From: Bacteroidota bacterium
Lineage (GTDB): Bacteria; Bacteroidota; Bacteroidia; Bacteroidales; Paludibacteraceae
Assembly: GCA_023391625.1 (NCBI GenBank)
Contig: JAEWAN010000034.1
Coordinates: 62,001-126,000, forward strand
Direction: 5' to 3'
Length of the DNA: 64,000 nucleotides
This document shows, in pieces, positions 43,001 through 52,451 of this stretch. The translations under genes were made by a program, and so were the position numbers. Positions within the stretch are counted from its first letter, which is position 1. Every line of letters begins with the position of its first letter. The notes beneath the pieces are model-generated. The model was not told where the DNA came from. It searched no databases and saw nothing but the letters and a program-made list of their open reading frames with translations.

Positions 43001-46000
43001 AAATTTTTACAACAGATGCCCGTTATATTGGTTTTGCTGATGAGAATAAAATCTATGGTGAAAAATCCGGTGCCAGTTATCCTTTTTTGGATAGCAGGAC
43101 GGGAAATCAGATTGAAAGAGTGACGGAGCGTGTTCAGATAGGCTTCCTTCGATGGGGAGATCGTTTAATCGATTTGAAAACGAATATTACAAATAACCGG
43201 GAGGAACAGTATATCAGTGGTTTGCAGTATGCCGTAGAAAAGGCATCGATGTCTTCATCTCGTAATGATAAGAAGCAGGTATGGGTAGCCGGCGGAATTT
43301 ACACTGACTATAAAGGATTTGTGATCAGAGATAATGTTGAAGTACTGGGGGGATTTCCTAACGTGGGAACACCGGGTATTAGTGAACGCCATCCGTTGCT
43401 TTCGGAATTTGTTCCTGAAAACGGAGAAACAGCCGGTATGGATTCTAAAATTTATGAAACCATTCTTCAGATACAGGAACAGTCGCCTGTAAGGTGGTCA
43501 AATAACAATGAATCTACGCCCAATGCTGCTGCTTTTCCAGAAGGAGCTATAAGGAAACCGGTTTTATTTCAACCGGATGTCTGTTTAACTACCGCAGCGC
43601 CAAGCCGTTTCTTTGAGCAAGTATATGTCCCTAATGATTGGGGCTATTATGTAAATCAAGCTTATCCTAATCATTCTGATGTAAGCCGATGGAAGGAGGG
43701 AGAAGAAAAATATGGAACATATAAAGAATATGATGGTGCGACCTGGGATGGATTTACTATACGGCATGGATTTTATCACGGTTATCATGCTAACCGTGAC
43801 GGTGGTGCGGGAGTTCGTATGTTTCGTGGCGTAACATTGAAAAATTGTGTGATTAAGGATAATTATAACGGTTCTTACAGAAACAGGGGGGGCGGTATAT
43901 ATTGTGACGGTAGTAACAGTAGTGTGATAAACTGTTTTATCATCAATAATGCTGTAATGTATGAGCAGGTAGGAGAATCTCATGGTAGTAATGAAGATAG
44001 TTATGGGGGTGGAATGTATATGATTGTGGGTACAGGCTATAATTTATTAGTCGCTAATAATTTTTCTTCCGGTAACGGAGGAGGTATTTTTATAGAAGAT
44101 GCTACTTTTTATAATAATACGATTGCCTACAATACTACCCGTGATGAGAATTATGTCGGCGGTTTGTACCAATTTACCGGATCTACCGATCAATCTACAC
44201 TAAATATGTACAATTGTTTGTTTTATGGTAATACGGGGAAGGTGTTAGGTACTAGTAATGCAAACTATTTTAATGGTATTTATAAAAGTTATGTCCATTC
44301 GGAAGTTCCCATAGATGATGCTGTTTATAATAAAATAGAATATTCTTTCAAAGGTTCAGATGCAAATAGTAATCCATTTGAAAAAGGAGCAAATGCCCAG
44401 CTTGAAAATAATTACCGGTTAAGTAAAGATTCCAAATGTGTAAATAACGGTGAAAATGAGCCGAAAGGAATTACCCTTCCCGATATGGATGTGGATTTTA
44501 CCGATCGTATTAAAGATTGTACGGTGGATATCGGGGCATATGAATATAACGGTGCTTATGATATAATGCCAACTCCGGATAATACAGCCGGTTCGGAAAC
44601 GAATGGTGCGTATGTATATTACGTAACGCAAGCCGGTGCGGGCAATGCGTCCGCCAATTCTCCGGAGAATGCCGCTTGTATGATGAAACTGCAGTCTGTG
44701 TTGGATGCTGCTGGACGTGCAAAAGCTAAGAATCCGGACGGGCGTTATATTGTGAAATTAGCGCGTGTAGAGGGAGGAGGATATGTCCCTTTGCGGAGTA
44801 TAGTGACGGAAATGCAGGAAGGTGGTGTGGAAAATCCGCGTAGTTATTCACTGATTGTTCCTAAAGGAGTGGAAGTATGGGGCGGTTATACCGATGATTT
44901 TGAAGGACGTAACATTACGGCTAATGCAACATATCTTACTGGTGAATACTATTCCGGTGAAACGCTTACACATGCATACCACACGGTGGTGTTTACCGAC
45001 CGGACTTTTGATGAAAACGGTGAGGTGTTGGAATCCGGTATTATAAAAACAGACGACCGGGCGGTTTTGGATGGCCTTTTTATTACAGGTGGTCTGGCTG
45101 ATGGTGACGGTGAGAATGCCAACGGAGCCGGTGCTGTGGTGACTGCATATGCCCATATCCGCAACTGTATTGTGACGGGAAATGAGGCTTCCGGTAACGG
45201 AGGCGGGCTTTATTTGCTTCCGGGAGCCTATGTAAGCGGTACTTTGGTGAAAAATAATATTGCTGATGATGGCGGTGGCATTTATGCTGAAGACGAAGGA
45301 GATAGCAACTTTAAAACATATGTGTTTACTTCTACCGTAGTAAGGAATACAGCGCGAAGTGAGGGAGGTGGACTCTTTTTCAAAAACTTGCTGCGTACCA
45401 ATTCTTCTGTATTTTGGGGTAATTCGGCCAGCTCGTCTAAAGATGTGTTTGGAAATACTTTGAATGTGGATGATACGGACAATCTTTATCCTTTTGCTTA
45501 TACTGCTGTGGAAAATTTACGTTTGCCGGGCACAAACAATCGCAGTTTGAGTCCGAATAATGCTGAAGGTCCGCGTTTTGTACAAACGGGTAGTGATATT
45601 GATGAGTTTTATATGATTCAGCAGACTTCTTTGCTGGGCGCCAGTGGAATGCCGTATGAAACTTATACCGGAAACCGGGACATATACGGGTGGACTGACA
45701 ACGATTTTGCCGGTACTGAACGTATGCATAAGGATGAAGATCATGGTGAAACAAACCGTCGTATAGATATCGGGGCGCGGGCATTGGTTGATTATGTTTA
45801 TCCTCCTTCTTTACGTTATATGAAGCGTATTTTTGTGGCAAGTGATGAGGTGACTCCCAGCCAGTATGTGGATGATATATTGGATGATGAGGAATTGGGG
45901 CGTAGGGGAGCTTCGTTTGTATATCCGATGTACGACCTGAATGATGCCCTGGATTATATCCGTGATGTGCGTAATAGTGGTAAAAAATTTCCGGAAGAAG

Positions 46001-49000
46001 GTGGTGAGGCTTCTGAATATGGAAAGGTAGAGGCAGCAGAAACAGAATTTGAGATATTTATTTCGCAAGGAACTTTTGTTCCGACTCATAGTGCTTTAGG
46101 AGTGGCTAAAGAAGGGGGAAGAACCAATACTTATACCATTCCGGAAGGGGTGTCGTTGTATGGAGGATTTATCGGGAATGAGACGTATTGTCAGCATACA
46201 GAAGGAGGAGCACATACGGTGGAAAATGGAGTAGTATTTGATGGATTGCCTACTTCTGAAATATTGACAAAACGTGAATTGGCGGATATGAATAATAATG
46301 GTCTGGTAGGAATGTGGGAAATGGCATATCCTACTATTCTGAGCGGAGAGGTAAATAATATGCCGGATGGGTTGGGAGCCTATCATGTTATTTATGCCTG
46401 CGCGGATGAAGGTAAGGTGGGAAAACTTCCGGAGCCTCCGAAACAGGGAAATGATGGAGAAACGGATTACCCCATAGGTAAAACTATCAAGCTGGACGGA
46501 ATTACCATAATGGGTGGTTATGCTGCAATGGCGGAAGATATTCTGACGGATTTGGAAAGAAAGAATTATTATAAAGGTGGGGCTGTGTGTGTGGACGGAC
46601 GGGACTATTCGGATGAATACGGCAATGATAAGTATAATTCGGAAAATCACAATTTCCGGCATATTCCTTTAATCCTGTATAAATGTAATATATATGGTAA
46701 TACAGGAGGTTTGGGCGGAGCTATTTACAACAATGGGGATATTTTAATCACTTCCTCCACTATCAATGCCAATGAAGCGGTACAGATATCCGGAGTAACT
46801 GAAGAAACCGGTCTGGGCGGAGGTGTTTATACTGATGAAGAATTTTATCTGGTAAACTCGCTGTTGAGTAATAACGAAGCTCAAGTAAAAGGGGGAGCCC
46901 TTTACAGTGGAGGAACGGGTAAACTGCGTGTAGTGAATTCAACGGTTGTCCGTAATAAAGCGAATTCTTATCCGGCTGTTTATTCTGTTACAGCAAATAG
47001 AAACAAGAGTGAAATGACGCTTGCCGATATGCCTAATATGGTGGCCAATACTTTGTTTTGGGGGAATGAGGCGGTTACAGGCGATAATTATGTTATTAAT
47101 TACCAGGATGCTTCAGGACATGATGTCGTTCCGATGCAGGGAGCGATGGAAAACTTGTGGTTTTGTGCTTATGAATCGGGACGGGGAAGTGAAGCACGTA
47201 CCGAAATTTCTGCTAAGGACATGGACTATAAGGGCAATTATGATTTTGCTTCCATGGAGTACAACAATAATGTTATTGTATCTTCAGAAAACGGAGCTTT
47301 GGATGGACCGGCCTTCCGTAGCCCGTCTGCCATAGCCGGTCTTGCCGGTTTTATGGAAGATGCAGACTGGAGTCTGACACGTAAAAGCAGCCCGTTGGTT
47401 GATGCCGGCTGGGGACGTATGGTGCAGAAAGGAAGCGAAGATGATATTGAAAGTGCTTTTGTACCGAATGAAGAGACTGAAATGTATGAAGGAGTTTCAG
47501 TACATAAGAACCGTGGGCTTTATGTGTATTGGTCACAATATGGTGAATTTCCGGAAATCCTGCTTCCTTGCCGTGAAAACGATGATTATGTGAAACGTGT
47601 TAACGGGGTGGTGCTGCAGCGTATTTCGCTGAATCCGGACACCTTGGTTACTTATATTGATATTGGTTTGTATGAATATCGTCATACAAAGCTGGCTTCC
47701 GGAACGGATGTTTTATATGTAAGCACTACGGAACAGGCCGGGGTGGAAGCTGACGGTACAAGCTGGGAGCAGGCTACCAGTAATTTACAGGGTGCAATAG
47801 AATCGTTGTTAGGCAATCGCAACGGACATGCCAAGATGATTAAAATTTCAGAAGGTTTGCATGTGCCGCAAGTAACGGCTGGTTTTATAATAGATACTAA
47901 AAATGGATCAACACCATCGAGTACCACGGGGGATGATTATAATGTGAAGTTTCTGAAAATTATAGGGGGATATGCTGTAAATGATTTTGGTATGGGTATG
48001 GAGGAAAACCGGAATCCGTATGTTTATAAGACGGTACTTAGTACATTGAACTCTCAAACAGATTGCCTGTTTAAAGTTCAGGATATAATGAATCGTGAAA
48101 AAGATGAATCGGAAGAAAGTGCTGAACGTGAAGTTATTCCTTTGGTAATAGACGGGTTGGCTTTTACTAACCGTTATGGCAGCGCCTTTAGTTATGATAC
48201 GAAATATGGTATGGAAATAGATCCGGATGAAAAAAATATAGACTACACCATAGAGGAGAATGGAGAGAGCCGGAATGAAACCGAATATATCGGTGGTAAG
48301 AAACTGCGTTTGGTAAATTGTATGTTTTATGCTAACGGTGGGGCGACTGTCGGTGATGCAAAACCTGTAATTTCCATTACGGAACGCGGTGGAGGAGCGT
48401 TGCTTGTGAATAATGTGATTCATAGCAATAACGGTATTCCTCTGAAAGCGGAAGCGACCAAAGTTGTTAATTCTACTTTCGGACGTAATGCCGGGGCGGT
48501 GACACTGAACAATGGTATGACTGTCAATAACAAGCAATCGGGACTGTATAACTCGGTTATATGGAACGGGGATGTTTCCGGAACAATTAATAAATTGTTT
48601 GAGGCGGGTGAAGGACTGGAGGTACAACATAATGCCATCCAGACTTATACCCCCGAAGGAGATGATGATACCAACACTGTTTTGGGTACAGTTAATGATG
48701 ATGTGCAGGAAGGACCGAATTTTATTGATCCCCAAAACACCAATGTGGCTTTGCGTGATTACTCACTTAACCCGAGCTTGCGTTTGTTGGAAAAAGGGTC
48801 GAATCAATTATATCGTGATGAAGTGTTGGGCGATGGTTCGGCAGACTTAACCTTGGAAAAAGATGCTTCATATGCGCCACGACTTGTGGCTGACAGTATA
48901 GACCTGGGAGCGTATGAGTTTAATAAAACCTTGCATGAAATTCTTTATGTAGAACCCGGAAAGGCAGAGGGGGGTACGGGAAATGATTGGGAAAACTCAC

Positions 49001-51339
49001 AGAATGACTTGCAGGAGGCTATTGACCAGGTAACGGTATATGCCGGAATAAATGCGGATAAAAATCCGTTGCCGACCGTATTTGTGAAACGTGGTACTGT
49101 GAAAGAAGATGTAACGGTTCATGCCGGAGTAAGGTTGTACGGAAGTATCTCCGAACAGGAAATGAGGACGGTGGATGAAACGGTGACCCGTGAAATGCTT
49201 CGTGATGCCCGACACGGACTGGCTTCTCCCGGAAATAGCCGCACTGTACTTCATAATTTGGTGTTGGAAAATAATGCGGATGGACAGTTCTCTCTGGCGG
49301 ATGGTCTGGAAGTAACTGGTAGTGAAAATACAGGAAGTGCGGTGGTAGTAGGTAAAAATGCCCTGCTTGTAAATAGTATGGTGCATGATAATGTAACGGA
49401 CGATCCTACGGTTAAGAATGAAGGTGTGTTGTATAATGTCTTGTTATATCGTAACCAGATTTTCAATGATGCAACAAAGAATACGCTTGACAATACGGAT
49501 GGAACGGTTATTCACCTAACAGTACAGAGGAGGACCGAAGGATATAATCCGGCAATGGCCGGCATTGCTTATCGCACACTCAGAACTTACAGGTGGGCGG
49601 ATAGTAACGGTATTGATCCGTATGCTCCTTATATGCGTGACCAGACGGATGAGCAGCCTTTGCGCTACCAGTTAGGGGAAAAGAGTCCGTATATTGATAA
49701 GGGCGGTAATTTGGATACTACTGACATAATTAGTCCGATATTGAAGAATTATGGTATTGATTATGGTAATGACCGTGATTTGCTGGGTAATCCGCGTATG
49801 TCGGAAAATGGTGTTTTTGACTACGGATGTTTTGAAACCTGGAACGTCCCTGACGGGGAAACCTGGACTACTTCGGAGGATAAACGCCCGGTAAATGGTT
49901 CTGTGGTTTATCTGCATGAAAAAGCGACGTTGGCGCTTGGCGGACAGACTTCGGCATTCAAACCGGAATACCTTTTGCTGAAGGACGGTGCATCGCTTTA
50001 CGGACAGGGGACGGAAGTCGCATTGAAATATGTGGGTATGGAAAGAAGTTTACCTAGGGGTTGGAATTTACTGGCTGTGCCTTATACCTTGTCGGTGGAT
50101 GGTATTCAAATGGTGTCGTACGATGTGAATGGGGTGTTAAGCCTTACGGACAGCAAGGATAAACTGTATTTTTATGACGGTGAAGCGAGAGCTCGCTCAC
50201 TGGATAAGTATTATGCGGAAAATTCTCCTTTTTGGGTAGAAACAACTACGGCTTTGAAGGCTTGTGAAGGTTTTGGTCTGGAAACCTCTCAGGGGGCTTG
50301 TTATCGTTTCACAGCGAAGGATGAAGTTTCAAGTGTATATACGGAAAAAGCCGGTGAGGGTGAGAAAGTGGTTGTGCTGACACAGCATGATAGGAGAAAT
50401 GAAAATACCGGCGGCAGTCCGGACTTTACTTATAAGGAAAATATGGGGTGGAATCTTTTCGGTATTCCGTATCTGGTTTCCGGATATGACTTGAATAAAA
50501 TCAATATTCCTCATATTGTGTATAAATATGATAATGCGAAAGGAGCGTATGACACGCCGTTGGAATCCTGGAAATATAGTACGGCTGTATCTTTAGGTGA
50601 TGCAATGTTTACTCAAACGGCGGTACTGGGTGATGAAGAGCAACTCCGTTTCCCATTGCCTGATTTATCTGCCGGTTTGGCGGAAAGAGAAATTCCGGAG
50701 GCCGTTGTTCTGACTGTTGAAGGCAAGGGTGGAGCGGATGAGTTTATTGTGTATCCTGATGAAAATAGCGAACGTTCCATGGATTTCCGTTTAGGAACTG
50801 ATGGGCTGAAATTAATGGCAGAAAACGATTCCGTACCTCAGATTTATGCTTCGGCAGATGCAGGAACTCGTTTCTCTCTGTTGTCAGACTGGCCGGACTC
50901 CAGGGAAATACCATTGGATGTGAAAGCTCCGGTTTCGGAAACATATACCATCAGTCTGCTTGCTTCGGCAAAGGCGGATGAGTATGTAGCAATCTGGCTT
51001 ACGGATAATGAAACGGAAACAACAATTAATTTGAAAGAGGAAGTGTATGCCTTTACTGTTTCGGAAAAGAATAATAATGATAACCGGTTTATATTGCATT
51101 TTGAAAAACAGGAAAATCCCGGTCAGGTTGTATATTCTGTTTTTGTGGTGGACGGAACGATTTATATCAGCGGTTTGCTGGGAAATGAAGAAATTGGTAT
51201 TTATGACTTGCAGGGACGTTTGTCTGTTTCAGACCAGGCTACGGATAATATGTATAAGAAACGGATGGATCCCGGTTTCTATATTGTAACGGTAGTCGGA
51301 CAGGATGTAACGGAATCTTATAAAATTTTGGTAAGATAG
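40012..51339 (+). CDS. Giant modular beta-helix surface protein with T9SS-like C-terminal domain
   Basis: A 3775-residue exported protein, intact over 11.3 kb. The signal peptide ends FVLHAQ. Seven modules of about 310-630 residues follow. Each opens with a motif like LYVxxxGxxxDGxSWxxAxxxLQxAI and closes with DIGAYE or a variant, as in right-handed parallel beta-helix proteins of the choice-of-anchor Q type. Within modules, the run CxIxxNxAxxGGGxYxxG marks coils (for example NCTVTENSAAEMGGGVFAEG). Residues about 3285-3700 are non-repeated beta domains. The last about 75 residues (IYISGLLGNEEIGIYDLQGR, then PGFYIVTVVG and a final KILVR) are a T9SS type A sorting domain. It ends the fimbrial operon, 28 bases after the lipoprotein gene. 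By analogy with Mfa5 of P. gingivalis, also a T9SS cargo, a fimbrial tip adhesin is likely. Confidence 0.88.
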   Translation: MNTCRFYIAFLFFLGAFVLHAQTDEFVRYVKTSDNGGAYGNDGKSWNTARNNLQAVINELKASMNEAGVNEGGRIYVAAGTYTPTELVGIEENETSFFASFKIPEGISLYGGYPANANNSTDTTTVNREMEWGSTGMDDDSYRFRLKHKTVLSGDMLGEAAFTYHADTRTYSTRFPGNAYHVVWFATNGFDADGNANKLNYTAVVDGFTIKHGNASNREGKHYGRGGGVYLVEGGVLSNCTVTENSAAEMGGGVFAEGGEVNGCYIYRNICMGSNISTGYGGGLAMRRHGYLDGCFITHNQARNGGGMVFFNPDDFVPEKEEDYYQMIAATTLVANNTATSEAGGVYFYNGGFVNQFTVVRNYCQPSMSSSVGRSGGVYVKNRAVIINSVLWGCEQGTSDVPYHKVSDSQHYATSHIYYSAIDNLDLCNWTGTTRVECMALESENAPATATSAATHYPVFSNPDVEAGILSFEDQDKYIEVRTENARWRPYSFSSLREKGFLITDVEEFESVEKGLVKEDITGHPFNVRTTIGAYQAQSVAIQPYTDPSGVKHLYVDPDFSVVSEDDLEGEGLKSGDSWDNPLNFLNDALAYFRETLKVQEQGYVHVKEGTVSLLGNYGDENKMRSALIDMVSNVEVRGGYPSSLTGTDVNGRNPMQYPSVIDAAIGVTYAYNAYHGVVFRGVNNAVLDGFRIVNANASTIHNSNKPSYPDAGGIWVVDNFSGYEGSMSGNVVRNCVIENCRGDKGGAVCVSSSLPGFSLTIENCVINNNEGTMENAPKAAVYADIADGSMGMNHCTVVRNVGYPVYAAGNTKIELKNSWIWCNTSQPYSDAESITVLNDIMPVEGVNLTASYCAFDKDKAIAGNGNLGVLTYVYGEGAYPSSLNPSRNTGITENAYNTVYGGYTDFTPNNMNPVVNKAFSSGGDEGTDLAGSTRNYGGLPDIGAIENTRLPAAGTVFYVTATGAGKKDGSSWENAIAGNVIYDLERSERVMESGQEIFTTDARYIGFADENKIYGEKSGASYPFLDSRTGNQIERVTERVQIGFLRWGDRLIDLKTNITNNREEQYISGLQYAVEKASMSSSRNDKKQVWVAGGIYTDYKGFVIRDNVEVLGGFPNVGTPGISERHPLLSEFVPENGETAGMDSKIYETILQIQEQSPVRWSNNNESTPNAAAFPEGAIRKPVLFQPDVCLTTAAPSRFFEQVYVPNDWGYYVNQAYPNHSDVSRWKEGEEKYGTYKEYDGATWDGFTIRHGFYHGYHANRDGGAGVRMFRGVTLKNCVIKDNYNGSYRNRGGGIYCDGSNSSVINCFIINNAVMYEQVGESHGSNEDSYGGGMYMIVGTGYNLLVANNFSSGNGGGIFIEDATFYNNTIAYNTTRDENYVGGLYQFTGSTDQSTLNMYNCLFYGNTGKVLGTSNANYFNGIYKSYVHSEVPIDDAVYNKIEYSFKGSDANSNPFEKGANAQLENNYRLSKDSKCVNNGENEPKGITLPDMDVDFTDRIKDCTVDIGAYEYNGAYDIMPTPDNTAGSETNGAYVYYVTQAGAGNASANSPENAACMMKLQSVLDAAGRAKAKNPDGRYIVKLARVEGGGYVPLRSIVTEMQEGGVENPRSYSLIVPKGVEVWGGYTDDFEGRNITANATYLTGEYYSGETLTHAYHTVVFTDRTFDENGEVLESGIIKTDDRAVLDGLFITGGLADGDGENANGAGAVVTAYAHIRNCIVTGNEASGNGGGLYLLPGAYVSGTLVKNNIADDGGGIYAEDEGDSNFKTYVFTSTVVRNTARSEGGGLFFKNLLRTNSSVFWGNSASSSKDVFGNTLNVDDTDNLYPFAYTAVENLRLPGTNNRSLSPNNAEGPRFVQTGSDIDEFYMIQQTSLLGASGMPYETYTGNRDIYGWTDNDFAGTERMHKDEDHGETNRRIDIGARALVDYVYPPSLRYMKRIFVASDEVTPSQYVDDILDDEELGRRGASFVYPMYDLNDALDYIRDVRNSGKKFPEEGGEASEYGKVEAAETEFEIFISQGTFVPTHSALGVAKEGGRTNTYTIPEGVSLYGGFIGNETYCQHTEGGAHTVENGVVFDGLPTSEILTKRELADMNNNGLVGMWEMAYPTILSGEVNNMPDGLGAYHVIYACADEGKVGKLPEPPKQGNDGETDYPIGKTIKLDGITIMGGYAAMAEDILTDLERKNYYKGGAVCVDGRDYSDEYGNDKYNSENHNFRHIPLILYKCNIYGNTGGLGGAIYNNGDILITSSTINANEAVQISGVTEETGLGGGVYTDEEFYLVNSLLSNNEAQVKGGALYSGGTGKLRVVNSTVVRNKANSYPAVYSVTANRNKSEMTLADMPNMVANTLFWGNEAVTGDNYVINYQDASGHDVVPMQGAMENLWFCAYESGRGSEARTEISAKDMDYKGNYDFASMEYNNNVIVSSENGALDGPAFRSPSAIAGLAGFMEDADWSLTRKSSPLVDAGWGRMVQKGSEDDIESAFVPNEETEMYEGVSVHKNRGLYVYWSQYGEFPEILLPCRENDDYVKRVNGVVLQRISLNPDTLVTYIDIGLYEYRHTKLASGTDVLYVSTTEQAGVEADGTSWEQATSNLQGAIESLLGNRNGHAKMIKISEGLHVPQVTAGFIIDTKNGSTPSSTTGDDYNVKFLKIIGGYAVNDFGMGMEENRNPYVYKTVLSTLNSQTDCLFKVQDIMNREKDESEESAEREVIPLVIDGLAFTNRYGSAFSYDTKYGMEIDPDEKNIDYTIEENGESRNETEYIGGKKLRLVNCMFYANGGATVGDAKPVISITERGGGALLVNNVIHSNNGIPLKAEATKVVNSTFGRNAGAVTLNNGMTVNNKQSGLYNSVIWNGDVSGTINKLFEAGEGLEVQHNAIQTYTPEGDDDTNTVLGTVNDDVQEGPNFIDPQNTNVALRDYSLNPSLRLLEKGSNQLYRDEVLGDGSADLTLEKDASYAPRLVADSIDLGAYEFNKTLHEILYVEPGKAEGGTGNDWENSQNDLQEAIDQVTVYAGINADKNPLPTVFVKRGTVKEDVTVHAGVRLYGSISEQEMRTVDETVTREMLRDARHGLASPGNSRTVLHNLVLENNADGQFSLADGLEVTGSENTGSAVVVGKNALLVNSMVHDNVTDDPTVKNEGVLYNVLLYRNQIFNDATKNTLDNTDGTVIHLTVQRRTEGYNPAMAGIAYRTLRTYRWADSNGIDPYAPYMRDQTDEQPLRYQLGEKSPYIDKGGNLDTTDIISPILKNYGIDYGNDRDLLGNPRMSENGVFDYGCFETWNVPDGETWTTSEDKRPVNGSVVYLHEKATLALGGQTSAFKPEYLLLKDGASLYGQGTEVALKYVGMERSLPRGWNLLAVPYTLSVDGIQMVSYDVNGVLSLTDSKDKLYFYDGEARARSLDKYYAENSPFWVETTTALKACEGFGLETSQGACYRFTAKDEVSSVYTEKAGEGEKVVVLTQHDRRNENTGGSPDFTYKENMGWNLFGIPYLVSGYDLNKINIPHIVYKYDNAKGAYDTPLESWKYSTAVSLGDAMFTQTAVLGDEEQLRFPLPDLSAGLAEREIPEAVVLTVEGKGGADEFIVYPDENSERSMDFRLGTDGLKLMAENDSVPQIYASADAGTRFSLLSDWPDSREIPLDVKAPVSETYTISLLASAKADEYVAIWLTDNETETTINLKEEVYAFTVSEKNNNDNRFILHFEKQENPGQVVYSVFVVDGTIYISGLLGNEEIGIYDLQGRLSVSDQATDNMYKKRMDPGFYIVTVVGQDVTESYKILVR
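40082..49855 (+). repeat. Seven diverged beta-helix modules in the giant gene
   Basis: Module starts lie near 40082, 41661, 42878, 44607, 45820, 47704 and 48937. Each starts with a (L/F)YV strand plus SW-A-LQ-AI motif and ends with an (I/L)GA(Y/I)E-like motif. They are strongly diverged at DNA level, so recent copy-number change by recombination is not suggested. The last module is the shortest and ends DYGCFETW. Confidence 0.75.
51110..51336 (+). other. T9SS-like C-terminal sorting domain region
   Basis: The encoded last about 76 residues show the pattern of type A CTDs: a conserved strand VDGTIYISG, the IGIYDLQGR core, a PGFYIVTV strand and the basic end KILVR. In T9SS organisms this domain is removed by the sortase-like PorU when the cargo is attached to A-LPS. 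No T9SS component is in this window. Confidence 0.75.
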
Positions 51340-51406
51340 GTTTGATAGTGAGCGCAGGAGGAAGCAATACCTTTGGTGAATTTATATAGAAAAATTCTAC
51401 ATAAAA

Positions 51407-51447
51407 AAACAGATTGAGTTCGGCATTTTGTCGAACTCAATCTGTTT
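51407..51447. terminator. Terminator between the giant gene and purC
   Basis: A perfect 16-bp stem (AAACAGATTGAGTTCG with CGAACTCAATCTGTTT) around a 9-base loop. On the minus strand it is followed by seven T, ending purC. On the plus strand the U-run is short but lies 68 bases after the giant gene. Confidence 0.9.
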
Positions 51448-51484
51448 ATAGTCTAACAAAAGAAAATACCCAATGGGGGGATGA

Positions 51485-52438
51485 TTAAACTGTTTTTAAA
51501 AAGTCACTGACGTTTTTGTTGATACGTTCAGCTAAATTATCGGGATTTGCTTTCTGGAATTTTTCTCCGGTAATGTTTTCGTACAGTTCTATATAACGGT
51601 CGCTAATGCTGTTTACTATTTCATTAGTCATTTCCGGTACTTGCTGTCCGGTTTTTCCCTGGAATCCGTTGTCCATTAACCATTCACGTACAAATTCTTT
51701 GGAAAGCTGTTTTTGTGCTTCACCTTTGTCAAAACGTTCCTGATATCCGTCTGCGTAGAAGTAACGAGATGAGTCCGGAGTATGGATTTCGTCAATCAGG
51801 TAGATTTTTCCATCCCGCTTGCCGAATTCATATTTCGTATCAACCAGTATCAATCCACGTTTAGCTGCGATTTCAGTTCCCCGTTGGAACAAAGCCAACG
51901 TATATCTTTCAAGTAGTTCGTAATCTTCTTTGGATACCAATCCTTGAGCAAGGATTTCTTCTTTGGAAATGTCTTCGTCATGCAATCCCATTTCAGCTTT
52001 CGTTGTAGGAGTGATGATAGGAGTTTCAAATTTTTGATTTTCACGCATGCCGTCCGGTATTTTTACACCGCATATTTCACGTACTCCGCTTTTGTAAGCA
52101 CGCCATGCGCTTCCACACAGATATGCGCGGACAATCATTTCAACCGGAAATCCCTGGCAACGAAGTCCCACGGTAACCATTGGATCCGGGCTTGCAAGTT
52201 TCCAGTTTGGAACAATGTCTGCCGTAGCATCAAGGAATTTTGCTGCAATCTGGTTCAACATTTGTCCTTTGTAAGGTATGCCTTCCGGCAGAACAACGTC
52301 AAACGCAGAAATACGGTCTGTTGCAACCATAACCAATAAATCGTTCTTCACTGTGTACACATCACGTACTTTTCCGTGGTATACGTTAGATTGTCCTTCA
52401 AAATGGAAATCAGTCTTTGTTAATGCTTTTGTACTCAT
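51485..52438 (-). CDS. purC: Phosphoribosylaminoimidazole-succinocarboxamide synthase (SAICAR synthase)
   Basis: A 317-residue ligase of the longer class found in Bacteroidota. It joins aspartate to CAIR with ATP in purine synthesis. Motifs: KVRDVYTVKNDLLVMVATDR at the start, VRAYLCGSAWRAYKSG, LVDTKYEFGKRDGKIYLID and EIHTPDSSRYF. The start MSTKALTKTDFHFEG (52438) was chosen because an earlier in-frame ATG at 52471 would lie inside the upstream gene. It begins 13 bases after the LTA-synthase-like gene and is probably co-transcribed with it. Confidence 0.96.
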   Translation of the reverse strand: MSTKALTKTDFHFEGQSNVYHGKVRDVYTVKNDLLVMVATDRISAFDVVLPEGIPYKGQMLNQIAAKFLDATADIVPNWKLASPDPMVTVGLRCQGFPVEMIVRAYLCGSAWRAYKSGVREICGVKIPDGMRENQKFETPIITPTTKAEMGLHDEDISKEEILAQGLVSKEDYELLERYTLALFQRGTEIAAKRGLILVDTKYEFGKRDGKIYLIDEIHTPDSSRYFYADGYQERFDKGEAQKQLSKEFVREWLMDNGFQGKTGQQVPEMTNEIVNSISDRYIELYENITGEKFQKANPDNLAERINKNVSDFLKTV

Positions 52439-52451
52439 GTTATAACTCGGT

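Noticed and set aside
41032..51099. Many antisense open frames of 60-275 codons opposite the giant gene
   Set aside because: They are reverse-strand shadows of a long, biased coding sequence, with no start context, promoters or recognisable domains.
40012..51339. Frameshift or assembly error in the 11.3-kb gene
   Set aside because: The frame is open throughout, module order is regular, and a signal peptide and C-terminal sorting domain are both present.
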